From Glycine soja (lineage: Eukaryota; Streptophyta; Magnoliopsida; Fabales; Fabaceae), in NCBI RefSeq assembly GCF_004193775.1, contig NC_041002.1:10824485-10888484 (forward strand): a stretch of DNA of 64,000 nucleotides, in the 5' to 3' direction. This document shows positions 10,832 through 22,036 of the stretch, piece by piece. Within the stretch, counting starts at the first letter, position 1, and each line of letters begins with the position of its first letter. The notes beneath the pieces were generated by a model that was given only the letters and a program-made list of their open reading frames with translations, had not been told where the DNA came from and searched no databases. The position numbers and the translations under genes are program-made.

Positions 10832-11599
10832 AATCTATTCATTTTATTGGATATGTAGTAGGAATTATTGCTGCTACACAAGCTTGCTACGTCCCTCTCT
10901 TTCTCCATTTTGTCTTATTAGGATTATGTTGGATGCAACTTATAATGTCTATATTGAATGCAACATATGAATAAGAAAGGAGTAGGCTTTTGTACACGGA
11001 TCGAACCGCTCATGATTATAATGCTTTAACAAATGCAATTGAAATAAATGACACCTTGTGGTATTTTTCATACCAATTTATTTGTCACAATTTGGAACAT
11101 GAACATTTGCAATGGTGTAACTCATATTATTGCTTCCAATAATGATTGTGGTGTGAAAGAATATGACACATAAAGCTTTCAACCTTTGAATAACTTCCAT
11201 TTCTCTTGGCCAATGAATGTGAGAACTCTCTATGCAATCTAACTGATGCAGTATTTTTTTATTTTTTTTCCTTTCTTAGCTAATTATTGTCCCATTCGGG
11301 TTCATTTCAACAAATTTACTAGCTAGAACTTCTTCAGCGTATTTTGCTATTACATTTTGTTATAGTAACTAGTAAGGAATCTTACTGCCTCATGAATTCA
11401 TGATTTCCTTCAATCAATTGCAGAGGAACAAAATTGGTACAATTAGATAGATTGAAGAGGACAAGTTTATTGTAAACATTATAATTAGTTAATAGTTTAT
11501 TGATAATTATCAAAGCAAAAAAAAATTAGTAATATCTTATTACAATATGTCTAGGCCTGGATGACTAAAATTGCGAGTTTGGTTTGATGTAAAACAAAA
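10832..11599. other. intergenic, nothing recognised
   Basis: AT-rich sequence without a supported gene, RNA or repeat. The change of composition near 10832 suggests a junction with the upstream element. Confidence 0.4.
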
Positions 11600-11975
11600 T
11601 AAACATTAAAAAAATAATAACATCGATTTTAGAAAAGTGTCTTAGAATCATGACATTCTAAAACGGTTTTGCTTAAAATCATCTTAGAATTTATAAAAGT
11701 TAAGATGTTTCTCTGTAAAACCATCATAGAATGTCAGGATTCTAAGACAGATTTCACTGTCTTAGATTCTATACGGTTTTCACTAAAAACCGTCTTAGAT
11801 TTTATAGATTCTAAGACGATTTTCATCAAAACTATCTTAGAATGTCAAGATTCAAAGATAGCTTTTTACTTAAAACCGTCTTAGATTCTATAGATTGTAA
11901 GACATTTTTTTGGGGAAACCATCCTAAAATATGGAGTTTCTAAGACGGTTTTTTGAAAAATCGTCTTAGAATACT
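11600..11975. repeat. CTAAGACGG subterminal-type repeats, left flank of a disrupted DNA transposon
   Basis: Repeated inverted half-motifs, AGACGGTTTT and AAAACCGTCTTAGA, spaced by 20-40 bp. The same motif in decayed form continues beyond the CACTA element at 28790-28935, so the CACTA most likely landed within this element's repeat region. Family not established; such arrays are typical of CACTA or Mutator-like ends. Confidence 0.6.
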
Positions 11976-11989
11976 CACTATTAGAAATT

Positions 11990-12650
11990 ACACTTTCAAC
12001 ATCGGTTATTTAGAGCATTCTACATCGGCTCCAAAACCGAAGTTGAAAGTGATGATGTTGAATGTATCATCGTTAACATTGGTTTTGAAAAACCGATATT
12101 AACATAAACATGATAACATCGGTTTTCTAAATAACCGATGTTAAACACAAAGAACTACAGCAAAAAAAGTGTATGCATGACGAAAGTTGACATCAGTTTT
12201 GTAGTAAAACCGATGTTAATGTTATATATTGGCATCGGTTTCAGTAGAAAACTGATGTCAACGTTGTGATGCATATACTTATTTGTTGTACGTCTTTGTA
12301 TATAACATCGGTTATTCATAGAAAACCGATGTTAATGTACAACGTTAACATCAGTTATTTATATATAACCGATGTTAACTTTTGTACATTAACATCGGTT
12401 ATGTATAGATAGCCGATGTTAACTTATGTACATTAACATCGATTATGTATAAATAACCGATGTTAATATAGAAACGGTAACATCGGTTATGTATGAATAA
12501 CCGATGTTAATGTACAAAAGTTAACATCGGTTTTCTGTATGACCGATGTTAAGGTTCATGTTGACATCGGTTTTTGTAAATAAATGATGTTGTTTACCAT
12601 ATTAACATCGATTTTTGTTAATAACCGATGTTGTTTTCAAGTATTTTTTA
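11990..12650. repeat. left subterminal repeat array of the CACTA
   Basis: Roughly two dozen copies of AACATCGGTTAT-like and ATAACCGATGTTA-like half-motifs in alternating orientation, many forming short palindromic pairs. Such arrays bind the element's accessory transposition protein in En/Spm. Confidence 0.9.
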
Positions 12651-12891
12651 TATATATACTTTCTGTTTTTACAATAAACCCAAAATTGTACCTATGAAAT
12701 GCAATTTCAAGCCCAATTCACAGCAAATAAACATTTTATTCTGCTTTCAAGCAGTTTTAATGATAATAAACATCAAATAATTTATTTATCATAAAGAACA
12801 ATCATCAAATGAATTGAATGTTCATATTACATAGAAAATGTCAAAAATGTTAAACCAAAGTAAACTAAGCTAAAGATAATGTCCCTAAATC

Positions 12892-15879
12892 CTAGGTCTG
12901 ATCTCTAACTCGGAGATAAAACTGTGCCCACTGGATCCACGATGCCTTTAATCTCTCTGGCTCCAATGGTCTAGGATCGTTAAAATACTGCATGATGAAA
13001 TAAATCATAATAAGTTAATAATGTAATACAAATTATAAATAAATCGATTTTGTTTAAAATAAACTTATCGCTTCCCTATTATTCCTAAAAGTTCCTAAAA
13101 TGATGGTGGACATCTAGTGCATCACATAGTAGCCGCATTCAGTACTTCCTTTTTGTCTATTACACTAAATACATAATGAAATTTGGATATTGATTAAACA
13201 ACTAGTGTACAAAAACATAAAGAAATATATATAAGTGGAAGTTTTATGTAAATGACGTACCTTGACGACAATCCACCTAGTAGGAGCCTTTGATTTAGGC
13301 TGTGGAGCATCATCAAGACCTTTTAAAGCACTATTCTAGATGAGTAACAATTAAAAACTGGTGTTGTACGTTGAGGTATTTCAATGCAAATGTATTGAAA
13401 AGAACACTAACCTATTAATAATCCCCTTAAGGTAGTTGTCTGGCCTGTTATGCAATGAACAAAACCAGACAACTAGGTGTTCCTTGGGCAGAATGACCAC
13501 CATCTGCTAGTGTTCGCTGCAGTGGAGACGAATATGGGTTAGTATATTAGTAAACATTAATTAAATTCAGTTATTTTGTGTGACTTACCCATTTAGGTAG
13601 GCTCCAAGATAGACATCGCATTTTGAACTCTGCATCCAAGTCTTTGTGTAACTTTCAGACTCAAACTGCGATTGCCCAGACCTCTGAATCGACTGTGGCT
13701 CGAGGAATCCATAGATATCAGAATTCCCCGCTCGCATACATGTTTCAGTGAGATGCCTGTTTATGTTAAGTCAAAGTTAAATATTTATGAATTGAAAGCA
13801 ATAACTTAGGTAATTAAAAGTAATATAAAATGACTTACAAAATCCACAATTGTAACACTGATATGCTGAGACATTGACCACCGTGTGCGATATCGAACAG
13901 GTCTTCATGCTTTATGTAGAGGGGGAAATCTAGATTAAAGACCTCGAACACGGTGGCATCCCATCTAACCTGATAAGGCCTCAAGAAAAGCTCTGGGATG
14001 GTCAATGTCATCAGATAAAGCGGATCATCGACCTCCGGATTGAGCTTTGGAGGTGGTTTTGCCAGAGACACAGTTACATGTTCATGAAACAAAGTTAAAT
14101 GGCCTAATTTGAGGCACGCTTAATGAATTAATTTAAAAAGAAGAAACATATAGTAAGGACAATAAGTACCTGCTGTGATAAAGACTTGACCAGATGTGTC
14201 GGCCAAGCAAGGAAGGTGTGAAGTGCCTGCCCCACTAAGAAAACCTCATCAGTGGGTACAGGAACTGGAGCATCTGCATCTGTAACCTCCTCCACACTCA
14301 CCTTTACTTGGCCAGTTAACAAAGGAGATTTATGAACAACAGTGGATCCCTCATAAACTCTCCCCATGGCAACCAGGCGGGCAGGATCTATTTCTATATA
14401 CAAGCCGCACCTATCAGAGTCACCCATCTCAGGATCGTTTCCTGAGGGATCAACACAACTCTCCTTTGTGCTTACTCGAGGACTGGAGGGACCAACCAAA
14501 GGGTTGGGAGGCAGTGCAAGTCCCTGAGACTAGGACTGCATCTGGCTTAATGATGCCATGAGCTGCCGCGTCACTTTTTCTGTGATGGACTCCTCTAGCT
14601 GGTCCCTGATTTGCTGGGTCAACTGCTGCAATTCTTCGGGAGGCAGGGAGGAAGAGCTGCGGGACGTCCGTGGAGCTGGTCCAAAGTATTGCTTGATGGT
14701 GACACCGGCTCCAGCAGCACGGACACGTCCAGGGTGCTCTGGACGTCCAATAGCAGCAGTGAGAACATCCTGACGTCCATGGGGGACAAAGGATCCCTAT
14801 GTGGCCTGCTCCTCAAAGGAATCCTGCACAGAAAACACACAGTGGTACATGGAATTCAGAAAATGTTGAAATATAATTGTAATGGTTAGTTGAAAATGAC
14901 TTACAATCTTCTCAGCGATTTCCTTTGCAGCCTCAGTCGTCATCTCCCCTGTTTTCTTCGTGCGGGCCACCTTCCACTTCACGTGGTGTCTGACCGGGGA
15001 TGGAGGGTCGATGACGCCATCAACGCTTCCTGACTGTGCAGCTTCCTCCAGCTTCTTCTTCGTCTTCTCCGCCAGGAGAAGCTTCTACTCCAAATAGTCA
15101 TAACCCCCACGAGACAAAACGTGGGGGCAGTATTTTGCTTCTGGATGGCATGTGCCTTCTTGCGCACATCCTGAAAAAATTAAACAATAATGTTTCAAAT
15201 TGGTAGAATGAAGTATAACAACATCATGTTTTTTGAAAAACAACTTAAACGGCAAGGAACATACCTCCCAAGAAGGGTCTCTGTGAGTCTTGCAAAACTG
15301 GGCCCACTTTTCCTTGTTGATGCCATATTTCTCACAAACAATGTTCTCGACACCGTCCTGATCGGCTGCAAGGGCCCATTTCCTCATGAGGTCTGATTTA
15401 AACTGCCTCCATCTCTCCCCCACGGTCTGAAGTAACTTCCTTTTCGTCCTACTGTCAAAAGCCTCTGGGATATCAAATTCCGCCTGACAACATCAAATAA
15501 AGTTTAGTTGTTACAATAATGTATTTTTTGGCTATTAATTAAACAAAATCAAATAAGAAAATAAAAATACCTGAATATCCTCCCAAATCAGGTCCTTCTG
15601 AGCAGTAAGGACCTCCTTCCAGTTCTCGTAGGTGGCGTCCACCTTATCACGCGCCACAATCCCCAAATATGTTCTTAATTTCTTTGTGTGGGGACCGTCG
15701 GCCTTGCTGGTAGCAGGATCAACATGGACCACTGGTCTCTCAACACCAGGTGGTCTAGTAGACAATGATCGTAGACGTGAGGCTTTGCGTGTCCGCTTCA
15801 CGGCAGATGGCGAAGCCGATGCGTCCGAAGAAGCAGGAGGAGGAGGAGGAGGAGGAAAAGAGGCAGGTGGAGAACCCAT
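12892..15879 (-). pseudogene. CACTA second gene: DUF8039-type region plus C48/Ulp1-like protease, decayed
   Basis: Exons can be traced by splice sites: 15571-15879 (starts MGSPPASFPPPPPPP), 15265-15483 (GERWRQFKSDLMRKWALAAD), 14905-15170, 14170-14823 (CGLYIEIDPARLVAMGRVYE, VPTDEVFLVGQALHTFLAWP), about 13839-14085 (DLFDIAHGGQCLSISVLQLW), 13589-13756, about 13410-13519, about 13263-13338 (PTRWIVVK), about 13090-13185 and the last to the stop at 12892. The first exons resemble a plant transposase (Transposase_24-like) region, exon 4 DUF8039, and the rest the Ulp1/SENP cysteine protease fold. The Cys motif TECGYYVMH is kept. The His exon has a frameshift and a stop at the Trp after His, and exons 3 and 4 have a frameshift and stops. 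Not functional as read. Confidence 0.8.
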
Positions 15880-16481
15880 GATCTTTTATACAATAACATA
15901 CAACAACATACAAAATAGGATTAATCAAAAGAGGATAAGTCATAAGTGATTTAGTTGTGCTTTTTAATTGTGATTCAAAACAGGATAAGATGTAATAGTA
16001 ATGAAAAAGTCTGATAAATCAATAGTGTGATAACAAATTAAGGTTGATGATGTGTTGTGATACTTGTGCTTTAAATTTGTTTGAAGACATGAAAGAAAAT
16101 TACTGTGTAGCACAAGTAACAATAATCGTAGACATGTCAAGATTACATAGTGTGCACTCAAAGCTAGATTTCCATGGGATTTAAAGGATGTCAAAGTGGG
16201 GTGAATGCAAGCAAACTTTTCTTAGATTTTTGGAATTGTAGAGAAATCATTGACAACAGTACTTCAAAGTCTCGGGGAAGGAATGACATGAAGACCTTGA
16301 ATGATGAAGGAATGAAATTGGGGGTTACCAAGGGAGGGGTTGGTGTCATTTTGTACATAGCAAATTTTAGTGACGTGTTGTGCAGCAAACATTGAATTAT
16401 GATTTGATTTGGGGCAACCATGTTAAAAAAAGTCTATTACATGTAATCAGCAGTCAATGGATGCGTGATGGAATATAAATA

Positions 16482-16769
16482 CTATATCTTGAGAAATACA
16501 CATGTAGATGGCATCCTTAGGACTTCATCCAGTTGATGTTTGTCGCCAGTTTCATCATCCACCACCCTTACCTTCTCTGGCTTCTCACGTTTATTTTTGT
16601 TAAACCCATATTTATGCCTTCTTCCCTTCATGTCTTGTTTTATCACAACTTTAGCCGAATCTCCTATCTTCAGCACAGTTGAATCTCCTGTCTTATTCTC
16701 CAATGACACACTTTGATGGCCTGTATCTCTTTTCTTCATATGTTCTAGTGCTTCAGCTTTAGAATGCAT
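16482..16769 (-). CDS. unrecognised exon-like open segment inside the CACTA
   Basis: A 95-codon open stretch, lysine-rich, including STVLKIGDSAKVVIKQDMKG and ETGDKHQLDEVLRM. No family recognised. Another minus-strand open stretch (16745-17000) overlaps it in a different frame and contains IELVEEEEARIGANSS. The two may be exons of a captured host gene, since several other host pieces occur in this element. Non-coding chance reading is also possible. Confidence 0.3.
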   Translation of the reverse strand: MHSKAEALEHMKKRDTGHQSVSLENKTGDSTVLKIGDSAKVVIKQDMKGRRHKYGFNKNKREKPEKVRVVDDETGDKHQLDEVLRMPSTCVFLKI

Positions 16770-16916
16770 TTAGCAATCTGAACTTTCCAGTGATCTCCAA
16801 AGGCTTCTACATCAACATTAACACTCTCCACCCTCTTTGCTTTATGCTTCTGTGCTGCATTTCGTGGTTCCTCCTTATAATTCTCATATTTATTACAGGT
16901 TGCACTAGAAGAATTA

Positions 16917-17063
16917 GCACCAATTCGTGCCTCTTCCTCCTCTACCAGCTCAATATCTTTTGTTTCACCTTTGCTTTTGTAAAATACACTATAATTTACA
17001 AAACAAAAGTTGAAAGGAAAGATATTGAGTTGGTAGACGAGGAAGAAGCACAAATTGGTGCTG
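16917..17063. repeat. inverted repeat with arms of about 70 bp
   Basis: The left arm (GCACCAATTCGTGCCTCTTC onward) and the reverse complement of the right arm (GCACCAATTTGTGCTTCTTC onward) match closely and meet near 16990 with almost no spacer. The arms read IELVEEEEARIGA on one strand and IELVDEEEAQIGA on the other. It sits at the 3' end of the truncated transposase and may mark the breakpoint. Confidence 0.8.
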
Positions 17064-17704
17064 ATCGTTTGGGCAATTTGGACATTTGGACATTTCTTGG
17101 AATTCATGCCTGTAGAGTATGTAATCATTGGGGCAAGCATGAATCTTCTGATACTCCATACCCATGGGACACAGTATCTTTTTCGCCTTATAGTAAGTTT
17201 TAGGCAGCGTGTTGTCCTCTGGAAGCAGATTGTGCACTACCTCAAGCAGTGAGGTGAAACTTTTGTCACTCCACCCATACCTGGCCTTCACATTAACTAG
17301 ACTTAACACCGCAGACAACAGGGTTAAGGAATTCTTGCACCCCATATACAAAGGCTTCTTTGAATCACTCTGCAATCCTTCATACACAGGGGTGTGTGCT
17401 TCCTGAAAAGACTCTTGTCCAAGGTCACGAATCATGTCCTCCAAGCGATCTCCCATTTCTACATCAAACGGTTTAGATTGGGACCCACTCTGCATGTCAG
17501 TCACTTCACCATGCCATATCCACGTCGTGTAATTCTTCTTGATCCCATCACACAATAGATGGTCCCATATGTCGTCCAATAGTTGTCATCTTCCATTCAA
17601 ACAATTGATGCAAGGACAATAATATTTTCCTTCTTCATTCGGTCGACCTCTTTCTAAAGAAAATTGCAAGAACTGCTCCACGCCATCCACATATTTTGGG
17701 CTCA
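16989..17704 (-). pseudogene. CACTA transposase (TnpD-like), N-terminal part only
   Basis: From an ATG near 17704 the reading gives SPKYVDGVEQFLQFSLERGR, EGKYYCPCINCLNG (cysteine-bearing transposase-associated domain), a stop, then DDIWDHLLCDGIKKNYTTWI, LLEVVHNLLPEDNTLPKTYY, KILCPMGMEYQKIHACPNDY and ILYRHEFQEMSKCPNCP. This is the N-terminus of the En/Spm TnpD family (transposase-associated domain, then the start of Transposase_21). The reading stops being similar after the CPNC motif and runs into an inverted repeat. The DDE catalytic core is missing, so the protein cannot be active. Confidence 0.85.
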
Positions 17705-17799
17705 TGCGACTTTGATTGGTCCAACTTCAATCCATCTAAGCAATTCCATGCATGAAAATCTCACTTTTTTATTTATAGGTGTGGCCCTATCCCATTTAG

Positions 17800-18050
17800 G
17801 AAGATTGTCTTTTATGTTAGCCTCAAACGTCATGGTTAGCATTATTTTGAAAAATTTGACTAAATTTCGGCAGCATTACGCATTGGTCTCCAAGTACACG
17901 ACATGACATCAGTGAAATTAATTTCTCGATAATCAAGTATGCACTCAGAGAACAAGTTCAAATGCATTGTACCGAAATTTCATCAAATTATTCAAAATAA
18001 TAATAACCTTAACGAATGAATCTAACATAAAAATACCAGTCTCCCCAAAC
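17800..18050. repeat. imperfect inverted repeat upstream of the transposase start
   Basis: 17800-17888 and the reverse complement of 17965-18050 share TTTTATGTTAG, ATTATTTTGAA and AAATTTCGG blocks in the same order. It lies in the presumed 5' untranslated or promoter region of the minus-strand transposase gene. Confidence 0.65.
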
Positions 18051-18059
18051 TGTCCAAAC

Positions 18060-18431
18060 GGACAATTCAAGACTAAATACAATGACTAATGCAAATTGTC
18101 CGCAAGAGTCATTGCATTCAGTCTCAAATGGGAATCTAAGGTTCACTCAGCATGAACAACAGTTGTTTATATAGCAAATTACATTGATCACATACAAGAA
18201 CATACAAAAGGTAAAATTCAATTACAGACAAATATAGACATCAGCAATTGCTTATGTAACTAATTTCAAATGCTGGGTTTCAAGGGTGCTTATGCTTTAT
18301 TATTGTAGTTGGGTATATGTGTATGTGTGTGTATCATGAGGGTCTGTGTGTATCATGAGGATGTGTGTAGTTGTCATGCTAGTAAAATTTGAGGGCAAAC
18401 TAGTGATCAATGTTGTTTTGTGTGATTACAG
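18060..18431. other. CACTA internal spacer, nothing recognised
   Basis: AT-rich with a short GTGTGT stretch at 18315-18345. No gene seen on either strand. Confidence 0.4.
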
Positions 18432-19645
18432 ATTATGGAAATCTATCCACTATTGCTTTAAGTCTGAAGGACCCTGTTAGTGTGAAGGAGAGGAGGGAAC
18501 GTTTTCTGCAAGGTTTGGGCTTAGCTGATTCTACAAACCAACTATCTTGTGCCTAAAAGCAAGGATGAAATCCTCACCTTGTCTTCGATGACTTTAGCTA
18601 TGAAGTCACTTTGTGAAAGTCACAATGATATATGGACCCTTATGACTGCCCTTGAGCTTCCTGTGAGTGATTGGGAGGACAAATGGATTGATGTGTACTT
18701 CGACATAACTTCAAAGTTGCTAGACATTTGCAATGCATTTAGCTCTGAGCTTTCACGTCTGAACCAGGGAAACCTTCCTCTTAAGTGTGCACTGCACAAT
18801 TTAGACTGTTTTTTTTTTGTTTTACTCAGCAAAAATAGATAATATATGTGCGAGAGCCAAAGGGCAGGAAGATGAAGACAATCTCTGGACATTGTGTTCC
18901 GGTAAAAGACATATTAGTTTCGAAAGCAGCTAAAATTCTCACCAAGTTTGTCTCTGCTGACAATGGTGCTTCTCTTGTCATCAATGCATATCTCCACCGA
19001 GCTTCTGCATCTTTCAACGAGCTCAAGCAGCTCCACAAGGAGCTTGGATCATCTCACTCTCATAAGAAGCACAAAAGGCACATAACAGAGAATGGTAATG
19101 ACAGTGGGATCATCTCACTAGATCTTCCTAAGGTTAAAAATCCTGCCAAAGGAAAGGTTTTGATGCAAGCAATGTATGGAGTTAAGGTGGAGACTGTATT
19201 TATTTGCAGGGTGTTTACTGCAGCATTCTCTGGCTTGTCAAATAAGTTATCAGACTTGAATGTGGCGGACATACATTCATGGGCTTGAGATTTTAGAAGG
19301 TTGTGGAATCTTGTAAATGAGGAAATTAGAGTAAGATTTTTTGGTGGTAAATTTACTGTATTGAATTAGTTGGAAGCGGTTGATGCCTCTGTGAAGATAT
19401 TATATCCTACTATCCAGGCTGGTGTAGATATCGTTGAGATAGAATGGCTTGTGAAGACTGTTGAGGAATTACGTGCGGGTGTCGAGAAGCTTTCACAAGG
19501 AAATGATCTTCTTGCAAAGGGAGTAGATGGGCTTTTTGAAGCCGCTATGACTAGTCGTGATACTTTGCTCAGCTTTGTGAGGTTTGATAAAATTGTAAAT
19601 GATCGTTCCCCAGGCCGTAACAGAGACATGCAGGTAGTTCACTAA
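18432..19645 (+). pseudogene. captured host-gene chimera: BPS1-like protein with foreign exon pieces
   Basis: Three BPS1-like (BYPASS1/DUF793-related) blocks lie in order: PKSKDEILTLSSMTLAMKSL to NQGNLPLKCALHNLD (18549-18813), SLDLPKVKNPAKGKVLMQAM to FSGLSNKLSDLNVADIHSWA (about 19110-19288), and EEIRVRFFGGKFTVL plus LEAVDASVKILYPTIQAGVD to MTSRDTLLSFVRFDK (19320-19600). Between the first two, where BPS1-like proteins have a Ser/Arg-rich stretch, sits a different sequence (18848-19090, ILVSKAAKILTKFVSADNGA, SFNELKQLHKELGSSHSHKK) that by recall belongs to an unrelated uncharacterised plant protein. The segment before 18549 (LSTIALSLKDPVSVKERRER) also looks foreign. Stops interrupt the reading near 18556, 18839, 19287 and 19367. 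It lies on the strand opposite the CACTA genes. Confidence 0.75.
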
Positions 19646-19675
19646 TTATGCAGTAGCCTAACTCTGGTAGGTTTT

Positions 19676-19757
19676 GGGGGGGGGGGGGGGTGTTCCTTTG
19701 TAGGATTAGTAGTATTTTCGGTCTGTTAGTATTTTCTATATGTGGTTGTGTGTGTGT

Positions 19758-19802
<45 letters not shown>

Positions 19803-19835
19803 GGTATGGGTGTGGGTGTGTTTCTGTGTGTGTGG

Positions 19836-19875
<40 letters not shown>

Positions 19876-20010
19876 ATGTGGGTGTGGGTGTGTGTGTGTT
19901 TGTGTGTGTGTGGGGGGGGGGGGGTCTGTGGGTGTGCGTGTTTGTGTGTGTGGTTGTGTGTGTGTATGTGGGTGTGTGTGTGGCTGTGTGGCTCTGTGTG
20001 TGTGTCAACA
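19676..20010 (+). repeat. G-run and (TG)n microsatellite
   Basis: A run of 15 G (19676-19690), then about 260 bp of TG-rich simple repeat with a second 13-G run near 19912. Long frames of Cys, Val and Gly codons here are repeat artefacts. Confidence 0.98.
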
Positions 20011-20039
20011 GCACAAGCTGGATTTCAAAGATAGCTTTA

Positions 20040-20314
20040 GGGGAGGACTATTGACAGATACTCATTAGATGTTAGATAAGTTAGTCAAACAAATACAGCA
20101 ATTTATCTACCAAACAATGGTATTGGGCTTGCAAATTGATTATTTTTTATTTACTTTCCAAATTATTCAATAAATACTACTTTCATGGCATTGCAATTTA
20201 TCCTGTACTTAGAAACAACTGGTGCGTATAAATCAAATAGTTCTACAACTATACCAGTAATGCATACACAAACAATTTGAGAATAGTTTTCGAATAAAAC
20301 ATATAAATACCTGA
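20040..20314. other. CACTA internal spacer
   Basis: AT-rich sequence; nothing recognised. Confidence 0.4.
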
Positions 20315-20458
20315 GTTCGAGGCTTCAACACAATTCACTTTCCAACAATGATTGCAAGACCACTTTTAATTAATTTCGAAACAGCAATGACCTCTGGCTT
20401 CTCAACAATGCCTATCACCACAGGATCAACAATGGCTAAAATCGCTCCTAATGGAATC
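20315..20458 (-). pseudogene. exon-like segment of an unidentified host gene
   Basis: A 144-bp minus-strand segment between a good acceptor (TATTTTCAG) and a good donor (CTCAG/GTATTTAT). It reads PLGAILAIVDPVVIGIVEKP and EVIAVSKLIKSGLAIIVGK, then one stop, then IVLKPRTQ. The protein-like composition and splice sites suggest a captured exon, as with the BPS1-like, DUF3537 and RPS11 pieces in the same CACTA. I do not recognise the family. A neighbouring upstream exon may lie near 20520-20590. Confidence 0.4.
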
Positions 20459-20924
20459 TGAAAATAGTATGGCAGCATAATTTAGGGTTTAGCAAATTTA
20501 AAATTGAGATTCTCCATGCAGCTTCTTTAAAAACTATCATGTAAGTAACACCAGTGGTGCTATCCTTTTCAAGACCAATTCAAAACTATATCAATAACTG
20601 CTGGTAACGATCGAGCTTATGTCACGACCAGTTTAATTTCAAAGTCAACAGAAGCACAATAAATTTTATCCTAATAATAATAGCAAGAATTTTATAGCTT
20701 TATATCAACTTAAGTGAACTCAAAAGGTACGAATGTTCACACACACCATAAGTCATTAAAACAACTGTAACTCCTAACTAGTTATCAATTATATAGACTC
20801 TTTTGTATATAGCAGAATTATAGCAACTCAACTTTGTACCAAACAGTTTTCATTTGGTTGACATTCTCCACGACTAAAACTAAATGAAAGACAAACTCTT
20901 CATTGTGGTTCACATGCACCGTTG

Positions 20925-21205
20925 TTTTTTTTTTTTTATCAGCCAAAATACTAATATATTAATTAAGTACCAGAGGTACTAGAAAATACAATAGACAACT
21001 CAGGATTGGTCCCTATGCAGTTGAACCAATGCTGGGAAAATAAACATAATACAATTGTTTGCTTGAGTATGCTATGCTATACTATTAGAAAATCCTGCTC
21101 TGATATTGGATGACCATTGGTTGAAATGGATACCGAAATCCTTCTCCAAATGTGTGAGCCATGTCCATAACAAGAAGATTGCATCATCTAATATTCTATT
21201 AGCAT
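20925..21205 (-). mobile_element. 5'-truncated LINE, 3' end with poly(A)
   Basis: On the minus strand the reading ILDDAIFLLWTWLTHLEKDF, GIHFNQWSSN matches the C-terminal tail of the LINE ORF2 at 23600-23730 (TLFLMWTWMKGWERDF). It is followed by a 3' UTR ending TTTGGCTGATAAAAAAA, the poly(A), seen as a T-run at 20925-20937. Confidence 0.7.
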
Positions 21206-21263
21206 GCACTGTTGTGGTTCTCTTTTCTGCCACCCTACTATGTTTGCAACCTAAGAGTCCACA

Positions 21264-22036
21264 TTGGGCCTTAACCCACAAGCAGGGGGGGTGAAAATAC
21301 CTAGCAGGTTTATTCCCGGTAGAGAAGGTGCAACAAAAAATCAGATTTGGGCTTTCTTCCATTTATTGCAGGAGCTGCATTGCATACTGGAAACACACAA
21401 CCTCAGCTTACAAATATCTCGACAATGCAAGGGGAAACGCATAAGGTTATTCAGGACCTTTCTCCTCAGCCACATGTCAGCAATGGAGTCTTAGAGGCAA
21501 TCCCAGAGTCTGATAACCAGTATACTCTTGAGGCAACTCGGTTATGGAGTATGGCCAAACAATTGGGTCTCACTAGAGGGGGAAGCAAGGAGGCAATCAT
21601 TCAAAAATTCCAGCAAATGGAGGAAAGGGACAAAGTAGAAGCAAACAGAAGGGATGACAGCAACACAAATCAATGAATATAATCTCCTATAATGTTAGAG
21701 GCCTAGGGAGGGGTGTAAAATGGGGAGCAATAAGGAGATTGGTTAAGCAGGAGGATGTGGATATGATTTGTCTTCAAGAAACAAAGAAAGAATTGGTTGA
21801 CAAAGCTATGTGTCAGGCTTTGTGGGGACATGTAGATGTAAGTTGGGAATTTCTGCCAGCTATTAACTCAGCAGGTGGCATACGATGTTTGTGGAATGAT
21901 AATTCATTTAGATTGCAGAGGAAAATCAATGGTTGGGGAATGGGTCCAAGAAGATCAACTGGTCACCCTTGTTACTATTTATTCTCCATGTGACATACAC
22001 AATAAAAGAATTATGTGGGATACAGTAAAACAACTG
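21264..22036 (+). pseudogene. LINE, 5' part: ORF1 tail and endonuclease N-terminus
   Basis: ORF1 tail (to the stop at 21674) includes LWSMAKQLGLTRGGSKEAII, which resembles a small SAP-type helix pair. ORF2 starts ATG at 21673, overlapping the ORF1 stop. It reads MNIISYNVRGLGRGVKWGAI, VDMICLQETKKE, the N-terminal part of an APE-type endonuclease with the metal-binding Glu in LQETK. It then shifts frame and breaks at ACAGTAAAACAACTG, where another LINE copy inserted. The gene resumes at 23887. Confidence 0.8.

Noticed and set aside
11990..12650. Regular AACATCGG palindromes as a CRISPR or operator array
   Set aside because: They lie just inside a CACTA terminus and recur at the other end, so they are subterminal transposon repeats.
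19690..20068. Open frames rich in Cys, Val, Gly, His and Thr
   Set aside because: Pure TG simple-sequence artefacts.
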